A stretch of 64,000 nucleotides of DNA. Origin: SSC4 sp964443225 (GTDB lineage Bacteria > Chloroflexota > Anaerolineae > SSC4 > Amarolineaceae). The notes beneath the pieces were generated by a model that saw nothing but the letters and a program-made list of their open reading frames with translations, ran no database searches and was not told where the DNA came from. Made by a program: the position numbers and the translations under genes. The stretch is taken from the NCBI GenBank assembly GCA_964443225.1, contig CAYUCC010000004.1:1-64000 (forward strand), written 5' to 3'. Shown here piece by piece: positions 40,075-51,100 of this stretch (position 1 is its first letter; each line of letters begins with the position of its first letter).

Positions 40075-41340
40075 ATGAACCGCACAACCTCCACGCCCAT
40101 CGAAACCAACTCGCCGGCGGCAGGGCCAGTCGGTGCGCACGAGGTCAAACCGTTTCTCGTCATCGTGACGGTGGTCCTCGTGGTTCTGTATGGCGCGTCG
40201 CTGGTCGGCGACCCCGAGCTGCGCAGCCTGCCGACCGTGGTGCTGTTCACTGCCCTGATGCTGGTCCACGGGGTGATCTATTGGTTGATACTGCGCCTGC
40301 CCCAGTCGCTGCCGTGGATCGTGGCTTACCTGGTCGTTCAAACCGTGCTGGCCACCGCCATCGCGCTGCTGGCCGGCAACCTGGCGACCAGCTTTGGCCT
40401 GTTCGCGGCGCTGATCGGCCTGTCCGTGGGTCTGCTGCGCCAGCGGGTGCTGGCCGCGATTGCCGTGCTGATCCTGCTGGCTCTGCTGGCGATTGTCGGT
40501 TTACCGGCCGGCGACGTCATCTCGCTCTCCGGGTGGCTGGTGGCGGTCCTGCCTATGACCCTTTTCGTCGTCATCTATGTGGTGCTTTACACGCGCCAGC
40601 TGGAGGCCCGTGAGCAGGCCCAGGCACTGCTGGAGGAGTTGGAGAGAACGCACCGGCAGCTGGCCGAGTACGCCACCCAGGTGGAGGACCTGACCCTGGC
40701 CGCTGAGCGCCAACGGATGGCACGTGAACTGCACGACACCCTGGCCCAGGGGCTGGCTGGCCTGATCCTGCAGCTGGAGGCGGCCCGCTCGCAGCTCGAG
40801 CAGGGGCGCAGCGTGCGTGCGGGCGAGATTGTCGACCAGGCGATGGCCCGTGCCCGCGCCACCCTGCACGAGGCTCGCCAGGCCATCGGCGACCTGCGCG
40901 CATCCCAGGAGGTAGTGGATGACCTGGGCTTGGCCATCCGCCGCGAGGCGGAGCGCTTCTGCCGCGCAACGGGCATCCCCTGTGCTGTCGAGATCACCCT
41001 GGATGCACCGTTGCCCCTACGGAGCAACGAGCACGCCGCGCGGGTGGTGGCAGAGGCGCTCAACAACATTGCCCAGCACGCGCGGGCCGGCCAGGTTTGG
41101 GTCAGCGCCGTGCAGGGGACCGGCGGTGTCGAAATCATTGTGCGGGACGACGGCGCGGGTTTTGCGTCCGGCGCGACTGAATCACAGGCCGGCCACTATG
41201 GCCTGGTTGGCATCCGCGAGCGGGCGCGCCTGGCCGGCGGCACCCTGGAAGTCATCAGCGCGCCAGGGCAGGGCACCACCGTGCGCCTGTACCTGCCACA
41301 ACTACTCCCTACGGTGAGCGGCGATGGATTTAGCCACTGA
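40075..41340 (+). CDS. NarL-type sensor histidine kinase
   Basis: I use the ATG at 40075; the open frame extends upstream through the promoter. The 421-aa protein has a membrane domain of about five to six spans with short loops and no obvious periplasmic sensor, then a coiled region. The HisKA_3 box is ERQRMARELHDTLAQGL, with the phospho-acceptor His near residue 220. The ATPase domain shows N-N-I-A-Q-H-A-R, D-D-G-A-G-F and YGLVGIRERA. This membrane-sensing kinase type usually responds to envelope stress or antibiotics. It is coupled to the response regulator (17-nt overlap). Confidence 0.87.
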   Translation: MNRTTSTPIETNSPAAGPVGAHEVKPFLVIVTVVLVVLYGASLVGDPELRSLPTVVLFTALMLVHGVIYWLILRLPQSLPWIVAYLVVQTVLATAIALLAGNLATSFGLFAALIGLSVGLLRQRVLAAIAVLILLALLAIVGLPAGDVISLSGWLVAVLPMTLFVVIYVVLYTRQLEAREQAQALLEELERTHRQLAEYATQVEDLTLAAERQRMARELHDTLAQGLAGLILQLEAARSQLEQGRSVRAGEIVDQAMARARATLHEARQAIGDLRASQEVVDDLGLAIRREAERFCRATGIPCAVEITLDAPLPLRSNEHAARVVAEALNNIAQHARAGQVWVSAVQGTGGVEIIVRDDGAGFASGATESQAGHYGLVGIRERARLAGGTLEVISAPGQGTTVRLYLPQLLPTVSGDGFSH

Positions 41341-41986
41341 GAATCCCATCCGTGTGCTGGTGGCGGATGACCACCTGATTGTGCGCGAGGGCTTGAGCCT
41401 GATCCTGGAGACAGCCGAGGGGATCGAACTGGCCGGTGAGGCATCTGACGGCGCAGCCGCGCTGCAGTTGTGCCGCGAGCTGCAACCCGACGTGGTGCTG
41501 ATGGATTTGCGCATGCCGGGCATGGATGGGCTGACGGCCACCCGCCGGCTGGCCGCTGCCCAGCCGGAGATCGCCGTAATCATCCTGACCACCTTCGACG
41601 AGGACGAACTGATGATGCAGGGTTTGCAGGCCGGCGCGCGCGGCTTTCTGCTCAAGGACACCAGCCGGGTCGCACTGTTGGAGGCCATTCGCGCCGCGGC
41701 GCACGGGCAGACCCTGTTGTCCCCTGCCGTCATGCAGCGCATCCTGGCCCACACCGCACCGCCTGCCCCGGCCATCGCGCCGGCCGGCCCGCTGGACCTG
41801 ACCGCGCGCGAGCTGGAGGTGCTGCGCGCGGCCGCCCAGGGCCAGCGCACCAAGGAGATTGCCCGCGACCTGGCCATCAGCGAGCGCACGGTCAAAGCCC
41901 ACCTCGCCAGCATCTACAACAAGTTCGGCGTCGACTCGCGCGCGGCCGCGATCGCCGTGGCCGCACAGCGTGGGGTGTTGGGCTAA
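41324..41986 (+). CDS. NarL/LuxR family response regulator
   Basis: The 220-aa protein has the receiver domain with D15/D16 (VADDH), phospho-acceptor D61 (VVLMDLRMPGMDG) and the K of FLLKDTS. A LuxR-type HTH follows: L-T-A-R-E-L-E-V-L, then R-T-K-E-I-A-R-D-L-A-I-S-E-R-T-V-K-A-H. It overlaps the kinase gene and probably activates the divergent ABC operon through the direct repeats at 40011-40039. Confidence 0.88.
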   Translation: MDLATENPIRVLVADDHLIVREGLSLILETAEGIELAGEASDGAAALQLCRELQPDVVLMDLRMPGMDGLTATRRLAAAQPEIAVIILTTFDEDELMMQGLQAGARGFLLKDTSRVALLEAIRAAAHGQTLLSPAVMQRILAHTAPPAPAIAPAGPLDLTARELEVLRAAAQGQRTKEIARDLAISERTVKAHLASIYNKFGVDSRAAAIAVAAQRGVLG

Positions 41987-42165
41987 CTGCGGCTTCTCTG
42001 GCACCCTGGTCCTGACCGCGGCCATGTTGGTGATCGGCTCAGGCTGCCGGATGCAGTGATCGGTGCACCCTCATCCTCTCCCCAGATACCTGATCCATTT
42101 GGGGTTAATTGGCGATATGCCCCATCACCCCTGCCCATCCCTGAATAATTCCATCCTGGTACTCC

Positions 42166-45100
42166 CTACCCCCCACACTGCATTCCCCATCCCACCGCCA
42201 CCATCGACACGTCGAACACGTCGATCACGCCGTCGTGGTTGAGGTCGTACGCTGCCAGGTAGACCTGGGGATCGGCGAAGCGCGCCGCCACCAGCATGAT
42301 GTCGACGATCGTCACTTTCTCGTCATCGTCGAAGTCGTAACACGGCGTGCTCGGTTCGATCGTTACGCTGCCACCGGTCGTCCCGCCGCGGATCGACTCG
42401 CCGCGGTAGAACACGTTGCTGTCCTGCAGCGGTGGCTGTAAGATGAACGCCAGGCTGGTCGTTCCCAGCGACGCGGTGCCGCGCACCTGGAAGCGCAACG
42501 TTGCGAGTATGAAGGTGCCCTCGGCATCAACCCCACCCAGCTGCTTGCCGGCCGCATAAGTGACCCGCCCGGCCGTGTTGTCGAAGCTGCTGGCCAGTAC
42601 CGTTGGCAGCGCCACACCCGGCAGGATCTCCAACACCTCCAGCCGCGCTGGATCGAAGCTCACGAACGCGTCCACCGTATCGACCGGCTGCGCAGCCGCT
42701 TCGGCCACCAGGTTCACCAGGAACTCCTGGCCCAGGCCCACGCCCTGCGCCAGCGGAACGACCCGCAGGTGCACCGTATTCGCCGGCCGGGCGGACTCGC
42801 TGCCATTCTCGGCCGGCGGCTGCGCTGCGCCGCCCTGCAGGTAGTTGCCGGCCAGGATCGTAAAGTCGATGCCGGTGATAACCTGGTTGAAGTCGAAATC
42901 GGCGCGGCCATCGTAGCCCGGATTGCCCTGGCTCAGCCCGTAGGTCGCGGCCAGCAGTGAGTAGTCGGCGCCGGTCACGGCGTTGTCGTCGCTGGCATCA
43001 CCCCCCAGCTGTGTGCCCAGGTCCAGCCCGTTGAGTCCGCCGGGCGGAACCACCACGTCGGCCACGCGCCGCGCCAGGTGATTGAGGTGCTTGACCCACA
43101 CGTCGTACGTACCCAACGGCACGGTGCTGAGGGTCACCTGCCCGCTGGCACTGACGGTGGGCGTGTAGACCTGCAGCGCACCCACGGCCGGCGACAGCAC
43201 CATCGTGACCGTGATGTTGGCCGGGATCGTGCTGACGGCCTGGAAGGCCAGCTGCGCATTCAGCGCCGCCACCGCCGGCGCCGTCACCAACAGCTCGAAG
43301 GCCTGGGTCAGGCCGGCGTTCCCATGACTGTCCACCGCACCGATACGGATGAAGTAACGGCCCAGCGGGACGTTGGCGTTGGGGAAGCTGGGCCAGTACG
43401 ACCAGTCGCCGCTGTTGAGGGTCACGGTCTCGGTGTAGACCTGGCCATCGGGCACGTAGACGACCGCCGCCATATGGTTGATGCCGCTGCCATCCTCGGC
43501 CGTGCCCTCCAACACTGGCGCGGGGTTAGGCCCACCGACGACGTAGTCGCTGACGAGAACCTGCGTCAGGAGCTGCGTCGCTGCGATGGTCGGCAGCACG
43601 TTGTCCACCAACGCCGCCTGCCAGCCCGTGGTCGTCACGTTGCCGGCCAGGTCGGTAGCGCGGAAACGCACCTGTCGCGATTGATTGTCCAGCACCTCCA
43701 GGAACCAGAGCGCCGACCAGCTCTGCTCGCCGGCCTGGTCTGGATCGCCGGGTGCCGGCAGCGGCTGCCACTGCTGGTCCGCCGCACCGGTCTGCATCTC
43801 TACCAGCGCGACCTGGCTGCCGCCTGGTACAGGATCGCTCGTGACGCCGGGAATGGTCTGGGCGGTGTTCGTGATGACGACCGGCACCTCGGCGCTGATC
43901 AGCGGCGCGCTGTCGTCGATCTCGAACGACACGCTTTCGATCTGGCTCTGGTTGCCGGCCTCATCGGTCGCCCGGAAGTCGACGTTGAGCGTGCCGCTGC
44001 CGGCGACGTTGACCTCCGCCTGCCAGACCGAGGTACCCACCGCCGGCTGCCAGCTGCCGGCACCCACGCGATACTCCACCAGCGCCACCCCTGAGCCGGG
44101 GCTGTCGTCGGCCTGGCCGCTGAGGGTGTGCAGACCCGACTTGAGGAACGGTGGGGTATCGTCACCGACCGCCACGACCGGCGCGAGACCATCCACCTGG
44201 TGTGCGAAACTGACCGCCGGGTCGATCGCGGCCGGCAGCGTGGCCGTGCTGGTCACGACGCTGATCGTGCCCAGGTTGGCCGCTAACTCGCCAGTGACCG
44301 TGAAGACGCGCGTGGTCAGACCGGGTATCTCGTCCAGCAGCACCTGCCAGGTGTTGCCGTTGGGCGGGCAGTTGCTGCACGTGGCCCCTTGCAGTGCCTG
44401 ATATCCGAGGCCGGCGGTGGCCTCCAGCGTGACCAGCGCGTTGGTCATGGTCGTCACCCGTGTATTGCCCACCGAAACCGCATAACTCAGCGTGTCGCCG
44501 CTGCCGTACCAGGCGGCCTGGCTCTGCGGGCTGCTGATGGACAGCGTGGCCTGGTCGGCGCGCGGCTGGCCGCTGCCCGGATCGAAGGTGCTGCACAGGC
44601 CGTTCCACTGGTAACTGCCGCCCCAACCCTGCCCACTCAGATGATTGGTGGTGGGGAAGGCGCTCCAGATGGTGTCATCCTCCAGGGCGTAGGCCAGCAG
44701 CTGCACCTGGCCGACACTGTTGATGTCCCAGGGCAGGCGTACTTCCACACCGCCGCTGTCGCCCTGTGCGAACTGCAGCGAACCCGCCTGCCAGCCACCG
44801 CTGTAGGTCCACAGCGTACCGGTCGACGCACCGTCGATCTCGATGGCATATTTCGCCGCGAAGGGCAAGGTCTGCGGACCGCCAGCCACCGGTGTCGTGC
44901 TGCCACCCCCGGCCGTGCTCAGGTAGGCCCACAGCGTGCCGTCCAGGTCCCACCAGGCACCCTGCCAGCCCAGGTAGAACCCGCTGCCGTCCCAGGAGGC
45001 GTACAGCGACTGCGGATTGTCCGGCCGGTAGTCGGTGTCCAGCAGCTCGGCCGCCTGCCACTCCTGGTTGGCCACATCGATCAGGCCGTCCAGCACGATG

Positions 45101-48100
45101 GTCTGCGTGCGTGCGTTGCAGGTCACGCCGGTGTCGGCGAAAGTGCCGACGTGCCAGGGGCCGTGATGGCTGGCCAGGCTGTTGCCGGCCGCATCGCGGG
45201 CCGTGAGGTGGACGTACCAGTCGCCCGGTGTATCCAGCGGCCGGCTGTAACTCGTTCCCGCAACCACCGTGCTTGGTGTGGTGGTGCTGTTCTGGTCGAT
45301 CGCCACGGTCACCGTCACCAGATCACTGCTGTCGAACACCGGCAGCCAGTCCACCTGCAAGGTACTAAACGTGTCCAGGTGGCCGTCCAGCGGGTGGTTG
45401 AAGGTGAACGGGTAGAAGCCGGTAGGTGCGTCCAGGTCGACGGTGAAGCTGCGGCTGCTGCTGGTGACGTTGCCGGCCTTGTCGACCGCCCGCACTGTCA
45501 AGGGGTACGAAACGTAGGGCTGCTCGACCGGGCTGATCCAGGTCGCGTTCCAGTTGCTGCCGCTGACGGCAGTCGTTTGCCAGGTTGCCCCGCCGTCCAC
45601 GCTGAACTCGACCGTCGCCACGCCGCTGTCAGCATCGGCGACGGTCCCGGCCAGCGTGACTGTCTGCGTCACCACTGCGCCGGCCGCGGGCTGGACAATC
45701 GTCAGGCTGGGGGCCGTCTGGTCCACCAGGATGCTGATGGTGTTGACCGGCGCTTCGGTGACGCCCAGGGCTGTGCGGCCGGCCGTCACCTGCAAGGTCT
45801 GCGGCCCGCTGCCCGGCAGGGTCACCGGTACGTCCCACGCCGTCAGGATGGCAGCCGGATCGGTCACGTTGGCCGCAATCGGCGGCCCGGCGTTGACGCT
45901 GACGAAGACCTGGCCGGTGCCATTGGTGCCGGTGTAACGGGCTTTGCCTTTGAGCACCAGGTTGAGGTTGTTGGTCGCATCGCTGTCGAGCAAGGAGGTG
46001 ATCGTGCCGACGTGCGCCGGTGTGGTGACGTCGACCGTCTGCGTGCTGCTGCTGCCGGTGTTGCCGGCCCGGTCGGTCACCTGCGCGGTGACCTGGTAGC
46101 TGCCGTCGAGCACCGGCACCCAGGCGTAGAAGGTGCGCACCGGGTCGGTACTGGCCACCCACTGGCCCGGGTAGAACTGGCTGTCCACCAGGAAGCCGCC
46201 GCTGGCCGCGTCTTCGTCCGTTGTCGAGGCGCTGAGGAACAGCGCGGCTTCGCTGGTGCTGGCGGCACTGACCCAGGACACCGCCGGTGCACCACCGTCG
46301 ACTTTGATCACGCCGCTGAACCAGTCGTCGGCGTCTGTCTCGGCGTTGCCGGCCACATCGGCCGCGCGGGTGTAGACCCGGTAGTAGCCGTCGCCAGCCG
46401 GCGGCACGTCAGTCGTCCAGTAGGAGGCGCGCTGGCCGGGCGTGGCCAGCGGCGCATTGACCCAGGTGGAGGGCAGCGTGGCCGTCAGCGGCGTCGTGTA
46501 GTCGCTGTACTGTGCGATGCCCACCTCCACGCTGGCTACGCCGGAGTTACCCTCGGTGCAGGATGGGGCCAGCCGGCCGAAGAGCAGCGCCAGCGGCGTC
46601 GACCGCAGCTCAACGGCGCCGCGGTCGGGCAGGCGGCCGCCGCCGGGCAGCACCTCAGCTGCCGGATTGGCCGTGTCCACCGCCGGCGAGTTCGGCAGCG
46701 GCGCCGGGGTAAAGGGGTCCAACAGCGGGTTCACATCGGTCGCGTCGTTGGGTCCGATGTTGATGTTGCCGTCGTAATAGAATACGCCGCTGGCGTAGAG
46801 AGGATCGATGTACAGCAGGTTGTAGTCGGTGCTCATCTTGCTGTCGCCGGACGCCGCGAGCAGGAAGCTCATACCTTGCGCTGACTCCAGGTCGGGTTCG
46901 GGCGTTAGGATGATGTTGTTCTCGACCACTGCCCAACTGTTGCCAGAGGTGCTTACGGCGGCAAAGGCCGTGATCGTATTGAACTGGATGTTGGCGCTGC
47001 TGCTGCCGTTGATATCGATGGCGTAGCCCGAAGTCCACATGACGTTGCGCTCGATCTGCACATCCGGCGACGAACCGGCGATGCGGATCACCTCGTTGCT
47101 TCCGCCGGACCCGGCGATGAAGCAGCCGCGGATGGCGACGTTGACCGCGTCGGTGACGGAGATCGTCGGAATGCTGCCCAGGGTTTGGATGTTAACCTGA
47201 TGGCTCTGGCAGACCAGGTTGGCGTAGCTGGGCATGACCAGCGCTTCCTGATAGGTGCCGTCGGCCACGCCCACGGTGTATTGGCCGTCCGGCGGTGCGC
47301 CCAACGCCGCCACGTGGGCCGCCAGCGCGTCCAGTGCGTCCTGGATGGTATCGAAGGCGTCCACGCCCCAGGCCAGGCCGTCGTTGAAGCACGTCGGGCA
47401 GTAGCTCTGGCTGACGTTGAAGCTGGGCGCCCCTACCTCGACGTAGCCCATGTCCACCCGGTCACCCGCGCCGATCGGTGTTGGATCACTGGGGTTGCCG
47501 ACGTCGATCACCGGCGACTCCGGCAGCGGCCGGTAGTTCTGGGCCAGCGGGTTGGTGAACAACGGGTCGGCCGCGATCTCGCCCGCGCCCGGCTGGTTGA
47601 CCGGCGCCCCGTCGATGACGTAGTCCTGGCCGTTGGCGAAGTAGTCGTTGTACTGGTGCAGCTCGGTGGCCGCGCAGGTCTGGTAGTTCAGCGCCGTACC
47701 CTGCGCGGCGAAGATCGTATTGCGCACGTCTACGTCGGCGCAGTTCGTGGCTGCGAATCCGTTGTCGTTGTCCACCAGCGTGTTGTTGACGACTTCCACA
47801 TTGGTGCCGGTGCCGTCGAAGGACAGGGCCGTACCGGCGTTACGCACGATGTTGCGCGCCACGGTCACGTTGGCCGCCCCGTCTTCCAAGCGGATGCCGT
47901 TGGTCGTGCCGCCGCCGTCCAGGGTCAGCCGGCCGATCAGCGCCGAGCTGATCCCCTCGCCGCTGACCAGTGCGTCGACGGCCGCCTCGCCCAAACGCAC
48001 CGCCACCGGTGGCTGAAGGACAGTCGCCTCGGCGCCAGAGCCCAGCAGCTGCACCCCGCTGACCAGATAGGCCGGCTCGCGGTAGATGCCCGGTTCCAGC

Positions 48101-51100
48101 AGCACCTGGCCCGCGCCGCTGTCGATGGCCGCCTGGATGCTGGTGTAGCAGTCGTCGCACGGGCTGGCACTGGCCGACACCGTGACCGGTGCATGGTACT
48201 GGTGGTAGCCGGCGCCCAGGGCCGTTCCCTCCCCTACCCGGTACAGGTTGGACGGGACATCCACGAAGTTCGCCTGCGCCACGGTAAGGGTCTGCGGCGC
48301 CGCCGGCGACCAGGCCGTGCCCGCGCCGGCCACCCAGCTGCTGCCGCTGATCGCCATCAAAAAGTCGTTGTTGGCCGTCGGCGAGGTCAGATTGGTCCAC
48401 GTGGCGGTCGCAGCCGTGGCCGGCACGACCAGTGCCACGTTGTCCAGCGTCAGTTTGGTCGCGCTGAGACCCAGGATGCCGTAGTTGCGGAAGTTGGTCG
48501 AGTTGCCGCCGACGGTGGCGTAGAGCCGGGCGCTGCGGCCGAGCAGGCTGCCACCGGCGCCGGCGCTGCCGCCCACCGAGGGCGCGGCCAGCGTCTGCCA
48601 GGTATTGGCAGAGATGTCGTAGCGCCAGAAGGCCGTGCCGCCGCCCTGCGCGTAGAGTGCGCCCGTTTCGCCAACCGCCAAACCCACACCCGGCCCGGGT
48701 GTGCCCGGCGCGTTGGCCAGAGCCGTCCACGAGTTGGTGCCGGGATCGTAGCGGTAAAAGGCCGAACCGCTGCCGGTCAGCAGGTAGAGCGCACCCTGTG
48801 CCCAGACCACGGCGTTGTTGTTGCCGAGAACGGCGCCGGCCGGCAGGCTGCCGCGCGCCAGCCAGGTGTTGCCGGCGGTATCGTAGCGATAGAACTGGAA
48901 GCTCCCCACACCCGCCAGCGCGTAGAGGAACCCATTGTTGTCGCCCGCGGCCAGCGGGCTGGTCAGCGACCATTCGATCGACGTGTCGGGCGACGTCCAC
49001 GAACTCCAGGTGTTGGTCGGAGTGTGGTAGCGATAGTGGTTGGCCCAACGGGTGATGTTGCCGGCATTGATGGCAAAGGGTCCGGCCTGGGTGAACTGGC
49101 CCCCCGCGGTCACGCCGTTGGCGTCCAACGCCAACGCCTGCACGCCGTTGCTGCCCAGCGCCGGGTTCTGGATGCCGCTGCCGTACTCACTCCAGGCGCT
49201 GCCATTCCACACGGCAATGCCCTTGGCTGTGCCGCCGCCCGCCTGGCTGAACCAGCCGGCCACGTAGAGCGGATTAGGTGAGCCACCGCTGGGGTCGACC
49301 AGCATGTCCTCGACCCAACTGTTGACGCCGCTGCCCAGCGCCGACCACGTGGTGTAAGGGTCAGGGGTGAGGCTGTTGAGTTGGGCCACCTGGCTGGTTG
49401 GGACCTCCTGAGTGTAGGGGAATGCGAGTGTGTAATACGTGGCCGTCGAAAACTGGCCGCCGGCGTACAGCACGTTGTTGCCCACTGCCAGTGCCCGCAC
49501 CCGGCTGTTGAGGCCAAGGCCCGCCTGGCCCCAGCTGCTGCCGTTCCAATAGGCGATATTCATGACAGAGCGGTTCGAGAACCCGCTGCCGGTGACATGG
49601 TTGAAGACACCGCCGGCGAACAGGTTGCCGCTGGGTGTCACAGCCAGCGCGCCGACCTCGAGGGCTGTCCGCCCGCCGACGCCGTGGCTCAGCGCCTGCC
49701 AGGCGCTGCCATCCCAACGCGCCACGTGATGGAGGTGAGTCGACTGCTTGTACTGCACCCGGACTGAGCTGGCTTCGTCGTTGAAGCCCTGGTTAGCCAG
49801 GTTGCTTTCGTGGGAGTTGTAGGTGTGACTGGTGCCGCCGAAGTCCGCGTCCTCGTAGAGGATTGCCCGCACGAAGGCGCCCACCAGGATGGAGGTGGCT
49901 TCATCGTTGTGGTTGCCCCAGCTCTGCGGCGTCGGATAGTCGCTGACGCCGAGCTTCACGCACCATCCGTCCCAGTCGCCCGGATCCCCCGGGTCGCTGT
50001 TGTACTGGTCGTGCTCGAAGATCGCGACTTCGTACTCGCTGGGCCGGCAGTCGGGCTGCTGGATGTTGTTGTTGACCGAGAAGTAGGTTGGATCGGTGAA
50101 GCTGCCGCCGGCATAGACGTTGCTGCCCGACACGGCCAGGGACTCGACGTAGTTGTTGAAGCCGCTGCCCATGGCAGCCCAGGTGCGCGTATCGCGCCGC
50201 CAGGTCGCAATGTAGTTGGCCGTGAGCGACGCGCCGCCGGTTTGGACAACGCTCGTAAACGCGCCGCCGACGTAGAGGTTGTTGCCGTTCACAGCCAGGG
50301 CCAGCACGCGGGCCAGGCTGCCGCTGACGCCGCCGCCCAGGGCCAGCCAGCGCCGGCCGTCCCAGCGTGCGATGCCGTTGGCGTTGGTTGTCGTGCCGTC
50401 CGGATTCGTGAGCTGCGTGAATGCGCCGCCGATGAATACGTCCGGGCCATCCACCACCAGGGCTTCGATGAAGCTGTTGGCGCTGCCCATGTTGTTGCTG
50501 CGCAGGTAGTAGGCGTAACCGTCGGTCGCGGCGCCCACGGCCGGCCGTTCGTTGGCCAGCACGGTGGGCGGCGCAGCCATGGTCTGCCAGCTGTTAGGAC
50601 CTGACTGGTAACGGTAGAGCGCCGCGTCGTCGGGGCCGCTGGTTGTCGAGTCGTTGTCGCCGGTCTGGTAGGCGAAGAAAGCGTTGGCCAGGGTCTGCAC
50701 GGCCACCGGGCTGAGTGTGCTGTTGTAGACGTGCACGTCGTCCACCGCGCCGCCGAAGAAGGCGGCGCTGCCGAAGCGGCTGCCGACATACAGCGGTCCC
50801 AAGCCAACGTAGTCATTGGTGGCCGCGGCCTGGGCTACCTGAACGCCGTCGCGGTAGATGGTGCGCTGGTTGGTCGCTGCATTATAGGTGCAGGCCCAAT
50901 GATGCCAGTTGGTGTCGGTGTAGGTGGCGACTGTGTTGAGATCGTTGCCCCAGAAGGCGCAGGTGAAGGCGTTGGTGTTGCGGAAGCCGACGTGCAAGCC
51001 CATGTCGCTGTTGGCGCTGCCTTGCGAAACAACGATGCCGTCGCTGCCAACGCTGGTACGCCGCGCCCAAAAGGCCACGGTGAAGGAGTTGAAGAGCAGC

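Noticed and set aside
44389..46884. 831-codon frame antisense to the giant gene
   Set aside because: Low-complexity, Arg/Gly/Val-rich shadow of the Ig-like region; no start signal.
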